The translations under genes were made by a program, and so were the position numbers. Source: Nocardioides marmoribigeumensis (GTDB lineage: Bacteria; Actinomycetota; Actinomycetes; Propionibacteriales; Nocardioidaceae). Taken from it: 64,000 bases of DNA. How positions within the stretch are numbered: position 1 is the stretch's first letter; each line of letters starts with the position of its first letter. The stretch is taken from positions 1,612,001-1,676,000 of the forward strand of contig NZ_JAVDYG010000001.1 in the NCBI RefSeq assembly GCF_031458325.1, given 5' to 3'. The notes below the pieces were generated by a model. The model did no database searches. It was not told the DNA's origin and worked only from the letters and a program-made list of their open reading frames with translations. Shown one piece after another: positions 33,154-41,996 of the stretch.

Positions 33154-33242
33154 GGCAAAAGGCTAACGAGAGATGGGTCCTGACATGGGGGAACGCGGCA
33201 ATCGCCCCAGGTCAGGAGCGTGAGGACGGTATACATGCGCCC

Positions 33243-34634
33243 ATGACCCCTGCGCCCAACGTCGTCGTGATCCTCGCCGGCGGCGTCGGCCAGCGCATGG
33301 GGCTCGAGGTCCCCAAGCAGCTGCTCAAGGTCGCCGGGCGGACGATCCTCGAGCACACCGTCGCCGCCTTCGAGGCGCACCCGGCCGTCGACGAGATCCT
33401 GCTCGCGATGGCCGAGGGTCACCTCGACTCCGCGCGGCAGATCGTCAAGGCGGGCGGCTACGGCAAGGTCGTCGACATCATCGAGGGCGGCGCCACCCGC
33501 ACCGAGACCACCTCCAAGGCGCTGGCCGCGATCCGGCACCAGGACGGCAACGTGCTGTTCCATGACGCGGTCCGCCCGCTGGTCACCGCCCGGATCATCA
33601 CCGACTGCTTCGAGGCCCTCGCGACCCACGCGGCCGTCGACGTCGCCATCCCCTCCGCCGACACGATCATCGAGGTCGACGACGACCAGACGATCCGCGA
33701 CATCCCCCCGCGCGCCCGTCTCCGTCGCGGGCAGACCCCGCAGGGCTTCCGGCTGCCGGTCATCCGCGCGGCGTACGACGTGGCGCTGCGCGACCCCGAC
33801 CTCCAGGCGACCGACGACTGCACGATCGTGATGCGCTACAGCCCCGGCACGCCGGTGTACGTCGTCCCCGGCGACGAGCGCAACCTGAAGGTCACCGAGC
33901 CGATCGACCTCGTGCTGGCCGACAAGCTGTTCCAGCTCAGCGCCCAGGACCAGCCGCCGCTGCTCGGCGACGCGGCGTACGCCGAGGCGCTCACCGGCAG
34001 GGTGATGGTCGTCTTCGGCGGCTCCTACGGCATCGGGCAGACGATCGGCGACCTCGCCACGTCGTACGGCGCCCACGTGCGGGCCTTCAGCCGCTCGATC
34101 ACCCGCACCCACGTCGAGCGGCGCGACGAGGTCCGAGCGGCGATCGCGGAGGTGCTCGCCGAGCACGGGCGGATCGACTACGTCGTCAACGCCGCCGCGG
34201 TGCTGCCCCGCGGTGACCTGGTCGACGCCACCGACGAGCTGGTCCACAGCTCGACCGATGTGAACTACCTCGGCCCGATCTTCGTCGCCCAGGAGTCCTT
34301 CGAGGCACTGGCCGAGACCGAGGGGTCCCTCCTGCTGTTCACCTCCAGCTCCTACACCCGCGGGCGGGCCGGCTACGCGCTCTACTCCTCCGCCAAGGCC
34401 GCGGTCGTCAACCTCACCCAGGCGCTGGCCGACGAGTGGAGCGGCGCCGGGGTGCGGGTCAACTGCATCAACCCCGAGCGGACGGCGACGCCGATGCGCA
34501 AGAAGGCGTTCGGCGACGAGCCGCCCGGCACGCTGCTCGAGGCCGAGGACGTGGCGCGCTCGTCGCTGACCGTGCTGATCTCGCGCGACACCGGGCACAT
34601 CATCGACCTGCGGCGCGAGACGCCGTTCGAGTGA
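33243..34634 (+). CDS. Bifunctional ribitol-5-phosphate cytidylyltransferase/ribulose-5-phosphate reductase (Bcs1-like)
   Basis: A 463-residue fusion. Residues 1-235 are an IspD/TarI-type cytidylyltransferase (VVILAGGVGQRMG at 7-19, Lys in PKQLLK, HDAVRPLV near 107). Residues about 250-463 are an SDR reductase (VVFGGSYGIGQTIGDLA near 258, YSSAK as YxxxK near 382). Together they would make CDP-ribitol from ribulose-5-P and CTP, as Bcs1/Acs1 do in Haemophilus capsules. Partner of the CDP-glycerol/ribitol phosphotransferase at 36145. ATG at 33243 with no good ribosome site; a TATACAT about 7 bases upstream may mean a leaderless transcript. Confidence 0.85.
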   Translation: MTPAPNVVVILAGGVGQRMGLEVPKQLLKVAGRTILEHTVAAFEAHPAVDEILLAMAEGHLDSARQIVKAGGYGKVVDIIEGGATRTETTSKALAAIRHQDGNVLFHDAVRPLVTARIITDCFEALATHAAVDVAIPSADTIIEVDDDQTIRDIPPRARLRRGQTPQGFRLPVIRAAYDVALRDPDLQATDDCTIVMRYSPGTPVYVVPGDERNLKVTEPIDLVLADKLFQLSAQDQPPLLGDAAYAEALTGRVMVVFGGSYGIGQTIGDLATSYGAHVRAFSRSITRTHVERRDEVRAAIAEVLAEHGRIDYVVNAAAVLPRGDLVDATDELVHSSTDVNYLGPIFVAQESFEALAETEGSLLLFTSSSYTRGRAGYALYSSAKAAVVNLTQALADEWSGAGVRVNCINPERTATPMRKKAFGDEPPGTLLEAEDVARSSLTVLISRDTGHIIDLRRETPFE

Positions 34635-34664
34635 TCACTCGCTTCGCTCGCTGCTCGACCACCG
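34632..34664 (-). repeat. Dispersed repeat, copy 3
   Basis: Reverse-strand form of the 589-622 element (TGATCACTCGCTTCGCTCGC then TGCTCGACCACCG). It begins at the stop codon of the CDP-ribitol synthase gene, so the element supplies or overlaps the TGA. Confidence 0.65.
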
Positions 34665-34738
34665 TGAGGGCGCCTAGTCATTCCGGGTCACCGAACCCGG
34701 GACCTACGGCCCACTAACCCGCCGTCGGAGTCGGTCGT

Positions 34739-35863
34739 TTGACCCGCATGCCGAGCTCCCGCTTCGCCTACCTCGATGGGATCCGTGCGGTCGCCATCAC
34801 CTGCGTGGTCGCGCTGCACTGGCTGCTCTGGTACTCCCCGCTCTTCCACGGCGGCTCCATCGGCGTCGACCTCTTCTTCGTCCTCAGCGGCTTCATCATC
34901 ACCACCGTCCTGTGGCGCACCCCGACCACCGGCACGGCCGCGCGCGCGTGGACGTCGTTCGTCCGGCGGCGCGTCGTCCGCCTCTACCCGGCGCTCATCG
35001 GGCTGGTCGTGGGGTCGGTCGTGCTCTACGCGCTCATCCCCGCCGGCGGCGTCGCCGGTGGCGAGGTGGGCCGCCGCGGCGCCCTGGTCCTGGCCCAGAC
35101 CTCGTCGATCTGGACCGCGCAGCAGGACGGCAGCTTCCTCTTCTCCGGCATCAAGCCGTTCGGGCACACCTGGTCCCTGGCGGTGGAGTGGTACTTCTAC
35201 CTGCTCTGGCCGGCCGTCGTCCTCGTCGCCCGTCGCCGCGGGTGGGCGCCCGCCCGTCTCGCTGCCGCCAGCGCGGTCGTCGGAATCGCCTGCTACGTCC
35301 TGACGCTGCCGCTCAACGCGTTCTGGTTCTACTACGGCCCCACCGCCCGCTTCGGCGAGCTGCTCGCCGGCGGCGCGCTGGCCCTCGCCATGCAGTCCCG
35401 GCCGGCCGACGCTCCCCCGCTGCGCCTGCCCGCCCGGCTGCCTGTCGTCGCGCTCGGTGCCGTCGGCCTCTGGACGCTCCTCGGGCCGGACGCGGACAGC
35501 GACCCCTACCGGTACGTCGGGCTGCCGCTCGGCGTGGCCGCCGCGCTCGTGCTCGTGGTCAACGGCTACACCGCCGCCCCCGGCCCCGTGCACAGGTTGC
35601 TCAGCCACCCGTGGGTGGCCTACCTCGGCCGGCTCAGCTACAGCCTCTACCTGTGGCACTTCGTGCCGTTCCTGCTGCTCGCCGACGTCGCCCTGCCCAA
35701 GCCCGTGCTGGGGCTCGCCGCGGTGGCGATGACCGTGGCGCTGACGCTGGCGAGCTACTACCTGCTGGAGAAGCCGTTCCTCAGGCCGCGCTCGGACGTG
35801 CTCGGCCCCCGGCGTACGGCGCCGGCGAAGCGCTCCCTGGTCGAGCAGGGCTCGGCCGGCTGA
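34739..35863 (+). CDS. Membrane O-acyltransferase (acyltransferase 3 family)
   Basis: A 374-residue integral membrane protein with about ten helices, of the acyltransferase-3 (OafA/OatA-like) family, which acetylates surface glycans. Seen: FAYLDGIRAVAIT at residues 9-21, HWLLWYSPLFHGGSIGVDLFFVLSGFI near 27-53 with the catalytic-type His, and HTWSLAVEWYFYLLWPA near 143-159, the conserved family segment. Start may be TTG 34739 (GGAG 8 bases upstream) or ATG 34748. Lacks a C-terminal SGNH domain. Confidence 0.88.
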   Translation: MTRMPSSRFAYLDGIRAVAITCVVALHWLLWYSPLFHGGSIGVDLFFVLSGFIITTVLWRTPTTGTAARAWTSFVRRRVVRLYPALIGLVVGSVVLYALIPAGGVAGGEVGRRGALVLAQTSSIWTAQQDGSFLFSGIKPFGHTWSLAVEWYFYLLWPAVVLVARRRGWAPARLAAASAVVGIACYVLTLPLNAFWFYYGPTARFGELLAGGALALAMQSRPADAPPLRLPARLPVVALGAVGLWTLLGPDADSDPYRYVGLPLGVAAALVLVVNGYTAAPGPVHRLLSHPWVAYLGRLSYSLYLWHFVPFLLLADVALPKPVLGLAAVAMTVALTLASYYLLEKPFLRPRSDVLGPRRTAPAKRSLVEQGSAG

Positions 35864-35954
35864 GCTGGTCCACTGCTCGACCGGGCTCGAGCTCGGCGGA
35901 TCCGGGACCTGTTCGGCGGACGCCGACCTGCCCGAGCCGGCTGTCGGTGTCGTC

Positions 35955-35994
35955 ATCCGCCGAGCTGTGGCCCGATCCGCCGAACTGTTGCCCG
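35955..35994 (+). repeat. Two tandem 20-bp units
   Basis: ATCCGCCGAGCTGTGGCCCG followed directly by ATCCGCCGAACTGTTGCCCG, identical at 18 of 20 positions. It adjoins the GCTCGACCACC array that follows. Confidence 0.8.
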
Positions 35995-35995
35995 A

Positions 35996-36147
35996 GGTCT
36001 CGACAAGCTCGACCACCCCTCCGCTCGACCACCGCTCCGCTCGACCACCGACTCCGCTCGAGCACCGACTCCGCTCGACCACCGACTCAGCTCGACCGCC
36101 GACGCTGCTCGAGGTCTCGACAAGCTCGACCAGCGCAGCGCCGATCA
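35996..36147 (+). repeat. Array of degenerate GCTCGACCACCG units
   Basis: Starts and ends with GAGGTCTCGACAAGCTCGACC and has seven or so diverged units of about 16-18 bases in between, in the gap between the convergent acyltransferase and phosphotransferase genes. The GGTCTCGACAAGCTCGACCACC core is a common dispersed sequence in related actinobacteria. Not a CRISPR: units are adjacent with no unique spacers. Confidence 0.75.
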
Positions 36148-37296
36148 GAGGTGGAGGACGCCTCGCCCGACCAGCGCGTCGAGGAGGTCGTCGGCCGCCA
36201 CGCGGGTCCGGGCCAGGCCGATCCGGTCGGCCACGTCCTTGCGCACAGCCGCGTCGAGGCGGCCGCCGGCGTCGAGGTCGGCGGCGAAGCGCGCATAGGG
36301 CTCGGTGTCGCCGACCAGCTCGCCCGGCAGCCAGTCGAGGACGTCCGCCGGGGCCAGCCCGCGGGAGTAGGTGTCGCGGTCGGGCACGAAGAACGCCATC
36401 GGCCGGTCGAGCAGCAGGAAGTCGACCCACACGCTGGAGTAGTCGGTGACCAGGCCGGAGGCGGCACCCATCAGGGAGTAGAGCGGCACGCCGAGCCGCG
36501 CGAGGTCGTCGTTGGTGACCGTGACGACGCCCGGGCCGCGGCGGTCCTCCGCGTCGAGCGGATGCGGCTTCACCACCAGCTGCATCCCGCGTGAGGCGAG
36601 GTGGTCGAGCAGCGGGGCCACGTCGTCCACGCCCACCCGCGCCCCGCCCTCGGTCCAGGCCCGGGTGACGCCGGTCGCCGCGGTCGACCGGAAGGTCGGC
36701 ATCCACAGCACGAAGTCACCGGTGATCCCCAACGAGGCAAGGGCATCCGGCGACGGCGGGCGCCACAGCAGGTCGGTGCGCGGGTTGCCCGTGACGAGCA
36801 GCCGGTCGACCGGGATCTCGAAGGCCTTCGCCTTGAGCTCGCCGAACAGCCGCGTCCCGGAGACGAGGTAGGTGCTCGGGATGAGCGAGCCGGCGCCCTT
36901 GCCGGGCCGCGTCGCCTTGGGGCCGTCCCCGTGCCACAGGTTGACCAGCGGCTTGCGGCGCGAGGGCCGCGGGCTGCCGTAGAGGCCGTGGGTGAAGAAC
37001 ACCGCCTCGGCGCGGAGGTAGGCCCAGACCCCACCCAGCGACGCCTTGTCGCGTACGGCGAGCCGCGGGTGGTCGGGCAGGTCCGCGTGCGGCCCGGACG
37101 GCTCGCGCAGCCACACCACCCGGCCGTCGTAGCGCCGCAGCAGCGCGGCGAGCGTCTCGGTCGCGTTGCCCTCGGTCTCGGGGAAGCCGGACACGAGCAC
37201 CTGCCGCGCCTGCGGCACCATCCCCGACAGCACCCGCAGACCGACGCGCACGCCCCACTGCGCGAGCACGATCAGCGCGTTGCGCACCCGCGTCAC
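36145..37296 (-). CDS. CDP-glycerol/CDP-ribitol poly(alditol-phosphate) transferase (TagF-like)
   Basis: A 383-residue GT-B-like enzyme of the CDP-glycerol glycerophosphotransferase family. Seen: NLWHGDGPKATRPGKG near residues 146-161 (family WHG motif), VTGNPRTDLLW near 197, VVKPHP near 273, and VTDYSSVWVDFLLLDRPMAFFVPD near 313-336. It polymerises alditol phosphate units, as in teichoic acid or capsule synthesis. Ribitol phosphate is the likely unit given the Bcs1-like gene. The start is GTG 37296, overlapping the flippase stop by 4 bases (GTGA); a longer frame upstream is antisense-like and rejected. Confidence 0.87.
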   Translation of the reverse strand: MTRVRNALIVLAQWGVRVGLRVLSGMVPQARQVLVSGFPETEGNATETLAALLRRYDGRVVWLREPSGPHADLPDHPRLAVRDKASLGGVWAYLRAEAVFFTHGLYGSPRPSRRKPLVNLWHGDGPKATRPGKGAGSLIPSTYLVSGTRLFGELKAKAFEIPVDRLLVTGNPRTDLLWRPPSPDALASLGITGDFVLWMPTFRSTAATGVTRAWTEGGARVGVDDVAPLLDHLASRGMQLVVKPHPLDAEDRRGPGVVTVTNDDLARLGVPLYSLMGAASGLVTDYSSVWVDFLLLDRPMAFFVPDRDTYSRGLAPADVLDWLPGELVGDTEPYARFAADLDAGGRLDAAVRKDVADRIGLARTRVAADDLLDALVGRGVLHL

Positions 37297-38609
37297 AGCG
37301 CGGTCACCGGTCCCACCACGTCGGTCTCCTCCGTCGTCGCCCCGACCGGCGGGAGGTCGCGCAGCGGCGCGACCGTCCGGCTGATCACGTAGCCCACCGA
37401 GCCGCCCAGCAGCTGGCCGATCCCCCACGCCGCCGCCACCCACACCGTGCCGTGCGGGGCCGCGAGCACGCACAGCGTGAGGACCAGCGCGGCGCACGCC
37501 AGCTGGGCCCCCACCATCGCGAACGGGCGGTGGGCGATGCGCAGCCGCATCGCGACCCAGTAGTTGAAGCCGAGGCCCAGCACCCCCAGCGACAGGACCC
37601 GCAGCGTGTCGGCGCCCTGGTCGGCGTACGCCGAGCCGAAGACGTGCAGCAGCAGCGGGGCCGCGAGGATCACCGGCACCGCGCCCGCCAGCCCGGCGAG
37701 CATCATCGTCTGGCCGCCCCGCCGCACCACCTGGGTGCGGCGCTCCGGGTGCCGCTCGCTCTCGGCGTACATCGAGCTGCCGACCGCGAGCAGGATGGCG
37801 TTCTGCAGCGCGATGATCTGGCCGCTGACGAAGAAGAACGCCCCCGCGGCCGGCCCCTGCTCGTTGATCACGATCAGCGGCAGCACCATCTGCGGCAGCA
37901 GGGTGAGGGCGAACGTCGCGTAGCCGGCGCCGGCGAAGCCGCGCGCGTGCAGCAGCGCCTGCGAGGGCCGCCACGAGGTCGGGCGCTGCAGGCGGCGCAG
38001 GATCATCGCGAGGCTGGCCAGGCCGCACAGCAATGCCGCGCCGCCGGCCGAGCCGTAGAGACCCATCACCCCTGCGCCCGCGAGCGCGAGGGGCAGCGAG
38101 CACTTGGCGACGCCGAGCACGAAGCCGTTGAGCCAGAAGTAGGACCGCACGCGGTCGATCGCCAGGAAGACGTTGTCGCTCAGGACGTTGACCGCGGTCC
38201 CGGCCACGAGCAGGACGAACACGAGGTCCGCCAGCGGCGAGTCCAGGGCCTGGTGCAGGCGCGGCGAGGTCAGCGGCAGCAGCAGCACGAAACCGCCGGC
38301 GAAGACCGCCGCGGCCGTGGCCACCACGCCGACCGAGGCGACCACGTCGGCGGCCTGGCGGTCGCTGCGCGGCATCGTGCGCACCAGCGCGATGTTGAGC
38401 CCCAGCTGGGCGAACAGCGCGAGCGTGTCGGAGGTCGCCACCAGCGAGCCGGCGAGACCGACGGTCTCCGGCGACTGCAGCCGCGCGGCCAGCACCCAGA
38501 ACATCGCCCCGAAGCCCGCCATCAGCACGCTGGTGCCGAACAGCAGCACCGAGTTGCTGAGCATGCGGTCGCCCCGGACCCGCGCCACGGCGCCCGTCAC
38601 GGCCTTCAC
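37293..38609 (-). CDS. Second polysaccharide flippase (Wzx/MOP-like)
   Basis: A 438-residue membrane protein with about 12 helices of MATE/Wzx type. Seen: LSNSVLLFGTSVLMAGFGAMFWVLAARLQSP-type N-terminus (residues 17-47), NIALVRTMPRSDRQ near 72, and FFFVSGQIIALQNAILLAVGSSMYAE near 239. It would export lipid-linked units of the second locus. ATG at 38609; its stop overlaps the phosphotransferase start by 4 bases and it begins 13 bases after the DUF2206 gene, so the three form one transcript. Confidence 0.85.
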   Translation of the reverse strand: MKAVTGAVARVRGDRMLSNSVLLFGTSVLMAGFGAMFWVLAARLQSPETVGLAGSLVATSDTLALFAQLGLNIALVRTMPRSDRQAADVVASVGVVATAAAVFAGGFVLLLPLTSPRLHQALDSPLADLVFVLLVAGTAVNVLSDNVFLAIDRVRSYFWLNGFVLGVAKCSLPLALAGAGVMGLYGSAGGAALLCGLASLAMILRRLQRPTSWRPSQALLHARGFAGAGYATFALTLLPQMVLPLIVINEQGPAAGAFFFVSGQIIALQNAILLAVGSSMYAESERHPERRTQVVRRGGQTMMLAGLAGAVPVILAAPLLLHVFGSAYADQGADTLRVLSLGVLGLGFNYWVAMRLRIAHRPFAMVGAQLACAALVLTLCVLAAPHGTVWVAAAWGIGQLLGGSVGYVISRTVAPLRDLPPVGATTEETDVVGPVTAL

Positions 38610-38622
38610 GTCCTGCTCCCGG

Positions 38623-41088
38623 TCACCGGTAGACCCTGCTGTTCCCGGCGCAGTAGACGAGGTTCATCAGCCGCCCGATCTGGCCCAGCGGGTAGCGGTA
38701 GGTGATCCGGTCGCCCTGGTAGAAGATCGTGTCCCGCCGCTCGCGGGTCATCAGGGCGTCGGCGAAGAGGTAGGAGTCGACGTTGAGCACGGTCGGGTAG
38801 GTCCGGTCCGCGACCTCGGTCGCCGGCACCCCGGCCTGCACCAGCCGCACCGCCTGGTGCCGCGGCGCGAGCACCTTGGGCAGCGCGCCGCTCAGGTCGG
38901 GCGCCTGCGCGATCCGCTCCGCCGCGAGCCGGTCGGAGTCGGGCACGACGTAGCGGTCGTAGTAGAGGCCGGCGTTGGCCAGCGCCGGCTTGGCCGGACC
39001 GCCACCGATCAGCGACGGCAGCGCGGAGGTGAACACCGCGACCACGACGACCGTCACCGCGGTCAGCCACACCGTCGTACGCCGGCCGATCCAGCCGAGC
39101 ACGACCCACAGCCCGAGCGCCGCGACGGGAGCGAGCACGAACATGCTCTGCAGGAAGGCGCGGAGGACGCCGTACTCCACCGACAGGGAAGGTACGACGA
39201 CCACGAGCGCGAGCGCGCCCATCACGCCGAGCACCAGGCACACCTGCTCGCTCGAGACCCGGAGCCCGAGCCGGACCGTCCGGGCGGAGTGGGCCGGCAG
39301 GGACGGGACCTGGGGCGGTGCCGCCAGGCTGCGTCGCCGGAACCGCTCACGGACCATCCACCACAACCCGATCAGCAGCAGCAGCTGGATGAGCACGGCG
39401 CACAGCAGCCGAGCCGCGTTGGTCAGCGAGCCGAGGTCGACGCCGACCTTCTCGAGCACCGTGCCGACCGGGGTGACCGGGGCCGCGGACGGCTCGACCA
39501 GGGCCGGACGGGTGTCGGCCGGCCCGGGGTCCTTGACCAGCGCGAGCCGCCGCGGGAACTCCTTGCGGGCGGCCAGCGTCGCGTCGACGAACTGGTCGAG
39601 GCGCTCCCGCTCGCTCACCTGCTTGCCACCGAAGATGAAGAAGTTGCGGTCGGAGGAGCCGACGTCCTTGGCGTCACGGTCGAACATCGACGTGATCGCG
39701 TCCCGCGCCACGTCGATCGGGTGACCCCCGGTGTGCGTGACCGGGCCCGTCCAGATCAGGGCGGTCAGGGCCAGCAGCAGCACGGTCGCGGGGTGCAGCA
39801 GCACGAGCGGCCGCTCGGTCTTCCTCCCGCGACGGCGGTCGGCCAGCACCAGGATGCCGAGCAGGACCAGCGCGCCACCGAGGGCCAGCCCCAGCAGGTA
39901 GGTGGTGGAGTAGTGCGACAGCACGACCCCGAGCCCGAAGGTGACGACCAGGATCCGCTGGGTCCACTGCCACATCGCCGGCTCCGTCGCGACCAGCAGC
40001 ACCAGCGCGAGGAACAGGAAGGCGACCTCCTGGCGGACCAGGTAGGGCATGTCGGTGTTGAACGTCGGGAACGCCACGACCAGCGCGACCGAGACCAGCG
40101 CCAGGCGGCGCGACAGCAGGCGACGGAAGGTGAGGAACAGCAGCACCGGCGCGAGGGCGAAGGCGACCTGCAAGCCGATCTTGAACCAGAAGACGCCGGA
40201 CAGCCCGGTCACGTTGGTCAGCAGCGTCGGCAGCAGGGTGACGCTGAGACAGGCGGTGTAGGCGTTCTGCAGCAGGTCCATCGACCAGTGGTGCGCGTCC
40301 GCGGTCAGCGAGAAGACGTAGTACTCCGCCTGCACGTCGTGGCCGGTGATGCCCCAGCCGCGCAGCGAGGTCGCGAGCAGCAGCGCCAGCGACACCAGGA
40401 AGACCGTCCAGGCGTCGCGCGAGAGCGAGCCCTCGCGCAGCATCAGCGCGAGCAGGGCGCCGATGGCGAGCAGCAGCGCGAGGACGGCGACCTGGCCGCC
40501 GGCCCCGTTGTTGAGGCGTACGGCGCCCACGACCGACAGCAGGAGCGCCAGGACCCCGAGGGCCTGCGCGGGCTCGACCCGCGCGTCCCACGCCCGCTGC
40601 CGCAGGCCGGCGAGCTCCTCACGGGTCGCGAGGGGCACGTCGCGGCGCCACGCCAGCAGCAGCCCGTCGACGACGAACCACGCGAACGCGAGGACGGGAG
40701 CGGTGAGCGGCTCGTCGGTGCCGACCACCGGGACCACCCAGTTGACCGTCAGGCCGACCACGAGCAGCAGGAGCAGCGAGAGGCCGGCGGCGTAGGCGAA
40801 CCGCGACGCGCCGTTCTCCGCCTGCAGACGGGTGCGCCGGTGGACCAGCAGGGCCGGCAGCGCGACGAAGGTGGTCAGCGCGACCAGGGGCCGCACGACC
40901 GGGAGGTCGACGTCGAGCGCGATCACCATCTGGAGGACGGCGAGCACGACGAGCTGGACGCCGAGGCCCTTGACCGGCTTGCGCGTCTTGTCGGCCCGCC
41001 GAGCGCCTGGGCGCGTGACCGGCTCGCGCACCGCCGCGCCGTCGGCGGAGCGGTTGGCGGCGGACCCGATGGCAGCGACGTCGCTCAC
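38623..41088 (-). CDS. Large DUF2206-like integral membrane protein
   Basis: An 821-residue membrane protein with an estimated 17-20 helices, of DUF2206 type. Members resemble GT-C or polymerase-like proteins of envelope loci; their biochemistry is unknown. Seen: HDVQAEYYVFSL near residue 264, a likely external acidic motif after an early helix, and PTFNTDMPYLVRQEVAFLFL near 341. Residues 1-40 are cytoplasmic and polar. GTG start at 41088 overlaps the acyltransferase stop by 4 bases (GTGA), so coupled. May polymerise or glycosylate the second locus polymer; inferred only. Confidence 0.78.
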   Translation of the reverse strand: MSDVAAIGSAANRSADGAAVREPVTRPGARRADKTRKPVKGLGVQLVVLAVLQMVIALDVDLPVVRPLVALTTFVALPALLVHRRTRLQAENGASRFAYAAGLSLLLLLVVGLTVNWVVPVVGTDEPLTAPVLAFAWFVVDGLLLAWRRDVPLATREELAGLRQRAWDARVEPAQALGVLALLLSVVGAVRLNNGAGGQVAVLALLLAIGALLALMLREGSLSRDAWTVFLVSLALLLATSLRGWGITGHDVQAEYYVFSLTADAHHWSMDLLQNAYTACLSVTLLPTLLTNVTGLSGVFWFKIGLQVAFALAPVLLFLTFRRLLSRRLALVSVALVVAFPTFNTDMPYLVRQEVAFLFLALVLLVATEPAMWQWTQRILVVTFGLGVVLSHYSTTYLLGLALGGALVLLGILVLADRRRGRKTERPLVLLHPATVLLLALTALIWTGPVTHTGGHPIDVARDAITSMFDRDAKDVGSSDRNFFIFGGKQVSERERLDQFVDATLAARKEFPRRLALVKDPGPADTRPALVEPSAAPVTPVGTVLEKVGVDLGSLTNAARLLCAVLIQLLLLIGLWWMVRERFRRRSLAAPPQVPSLPAHSARTVRLGLRVSSEQVCLVLGVMGALALVVVVPSLSVEYGVLRAFLQSMFVLAPVAALGLWVVLGWIGRRTTVWLTAVTVVVVAVFTSALPSLIGGGPAKPALANAGLYYDRYVVPDSDRLAAERIAQAPDLSGALPKVLAPRHQAVRLVQAGVPATEVADRTYPTVLNVDSYLFADALMTRERRDTIFYQGDRITYRYPLGQIGRLMNLVYCAGNSRVYR

Positions 41089-41996
41089 GACTCCCCCTCC
41101 GGCGGCAGGCCCCAGTGGGACAGCGGGATGTCGTAGAGCTCGGGCCACTGCCGGAGGTAGGGCTCGTGCACCTCGAGCATCGCCTCGAGGAGCTCCTGGG
41201 GGCCCGCGTAGTCCTCGGCCCACAGCGGCGGGTGGATCCGCATGAGGGGCCTGACGTCGTCCGGGTGCTCGAGCTCGGAGGTCATGATGACGACCGGGGC
41301 ACCGGTGGCGATCGCGAAGCGCGGCGCCCCGAAGGAGCCGATCACGTCGCGGCCGAGCAGCCGCATCGGCGTGCGACCCGGGACGTCCACCGCGATCGAC
41401 AGGGTGTGACCCGCCTGGAGCTCCTCAAGCAGCCCCTGGGAGCCGCGGGCGGCGCTGATCATCACCGAGCCGCCCATCGCGGCGATCTTCAGGTGCTGGC
41501 GCAGCCAGGCCGGGAGGGCCCCGAACAGCTTCTCCGCCCCCACCTGGCGCATGTGGAAACCCGCGTCGGCCAGCGGCTTGGCGGTGGCCTCGACGTGACC
41601 GTGATGCATCCAGTTGAAGACCACGCCCTTGCCGTGCGCGACGGCCTTCTCGAGGTGCTCCAGGCCCTCGAACCGCAGGTCGGTGGTCAACGACGGGTGC
41701 CAGCGCAGCTCACCGCGCAGCGCCTGGCGGTAGACGTAGCGCCTTGCTGCGGCCTCGATGTCGGCCGAGGGGTCGGAGTGCTCGAGCAGGAACGCCATCT
41801 GCCTGCGGGCGTCGGCACGCACCCCCTCGTTGCGCCAGCCCACCCACGCGCGCAGCCGGGCCAGGGCGACCATGAGCGGCACGGGCAGGAGGCCCCGCAG
41901 GCGTCCGGCGACGACGCCGGCCACGACGACCGGGGTGGCGTCGGTCATGTCGACCCCGAGCACGCGGGTCAGTGCCTTCTCGACGACGGCGTTCAC
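41085..41996 (-). CDS. LPLAT-superfamily (LpxL-like) acyltransferase
   Basis: A 303-residue acyltransferase related to lipid A/PIM acyltransferases. Seen: FNWMHHGHVEATAK near residues 126-139, an HX4-E variant of the HX4D catalytic motif (H-HGHVE), and ISAARGSQGLLEEL near 180 and DVPGRTPMRLLG near 204. In actinobacteria such enzymes acylate lipid-anchored mannosides; here the locus suggests a glycolipid anchor of the surface polymer. Overlaps both neighbours by 4 bases. Substrate unknown. Confidence 0.75.
   Translation of the reverse strand: MNAVVEKALTRVLGVDMTDATPVVVAGVVAGRLRGLLPVPLMVALARLRAWVGWRNEGVRADARRQMAFLLEHSDPSADIEAAARRYVYRQALRGELRWHPSLTTDLRFEGLEHLEKAVAHGKGVVFNWMHHGHVEATAKPLADAGFHMRQVGAEKLFGALPAWLRQHLKIAAMGGSVMISAARGSQGLLEELQAGHTLSIAVDVPGRTPMRLLGRDVIGSFGAPRFAIATGAPVVIMTSELEHPDDVRPLMRIHPPLWAEDYAGPQELLEAMLEVHEPYLRQWPELYDIPLSHWGLPPEGES

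Noticed and set aside
33230-33236. Firm -10 promoter box (TATACAT) for the CDP-ribitol synthase
   Set aside because: It does not match TANNNT exactly and no -35 is evident, so it is only mentioned as a hint of a leaderless transcript.
33099-34598. Minus-strand frame of nearly 500 codons opposite the CDP-ribitol synthase
   Set aside because: The plus-strand protein has intact cytidylyltransferase and SDR motifs; the other has none.
35996-36147. CRISPR array
   Set aside because: Units adjoin without unique spacers and are degenerate; no cas gene in the window. The same applies to 62032-62133.
38173-41136. Long plus-strand open frame (987 codons) opposite the DUF2206 gene
   Set aside because: The minus-strand frame has clear membrane helices and family features; the plus frame is low-complexity charged sequence typical of antisense frames.
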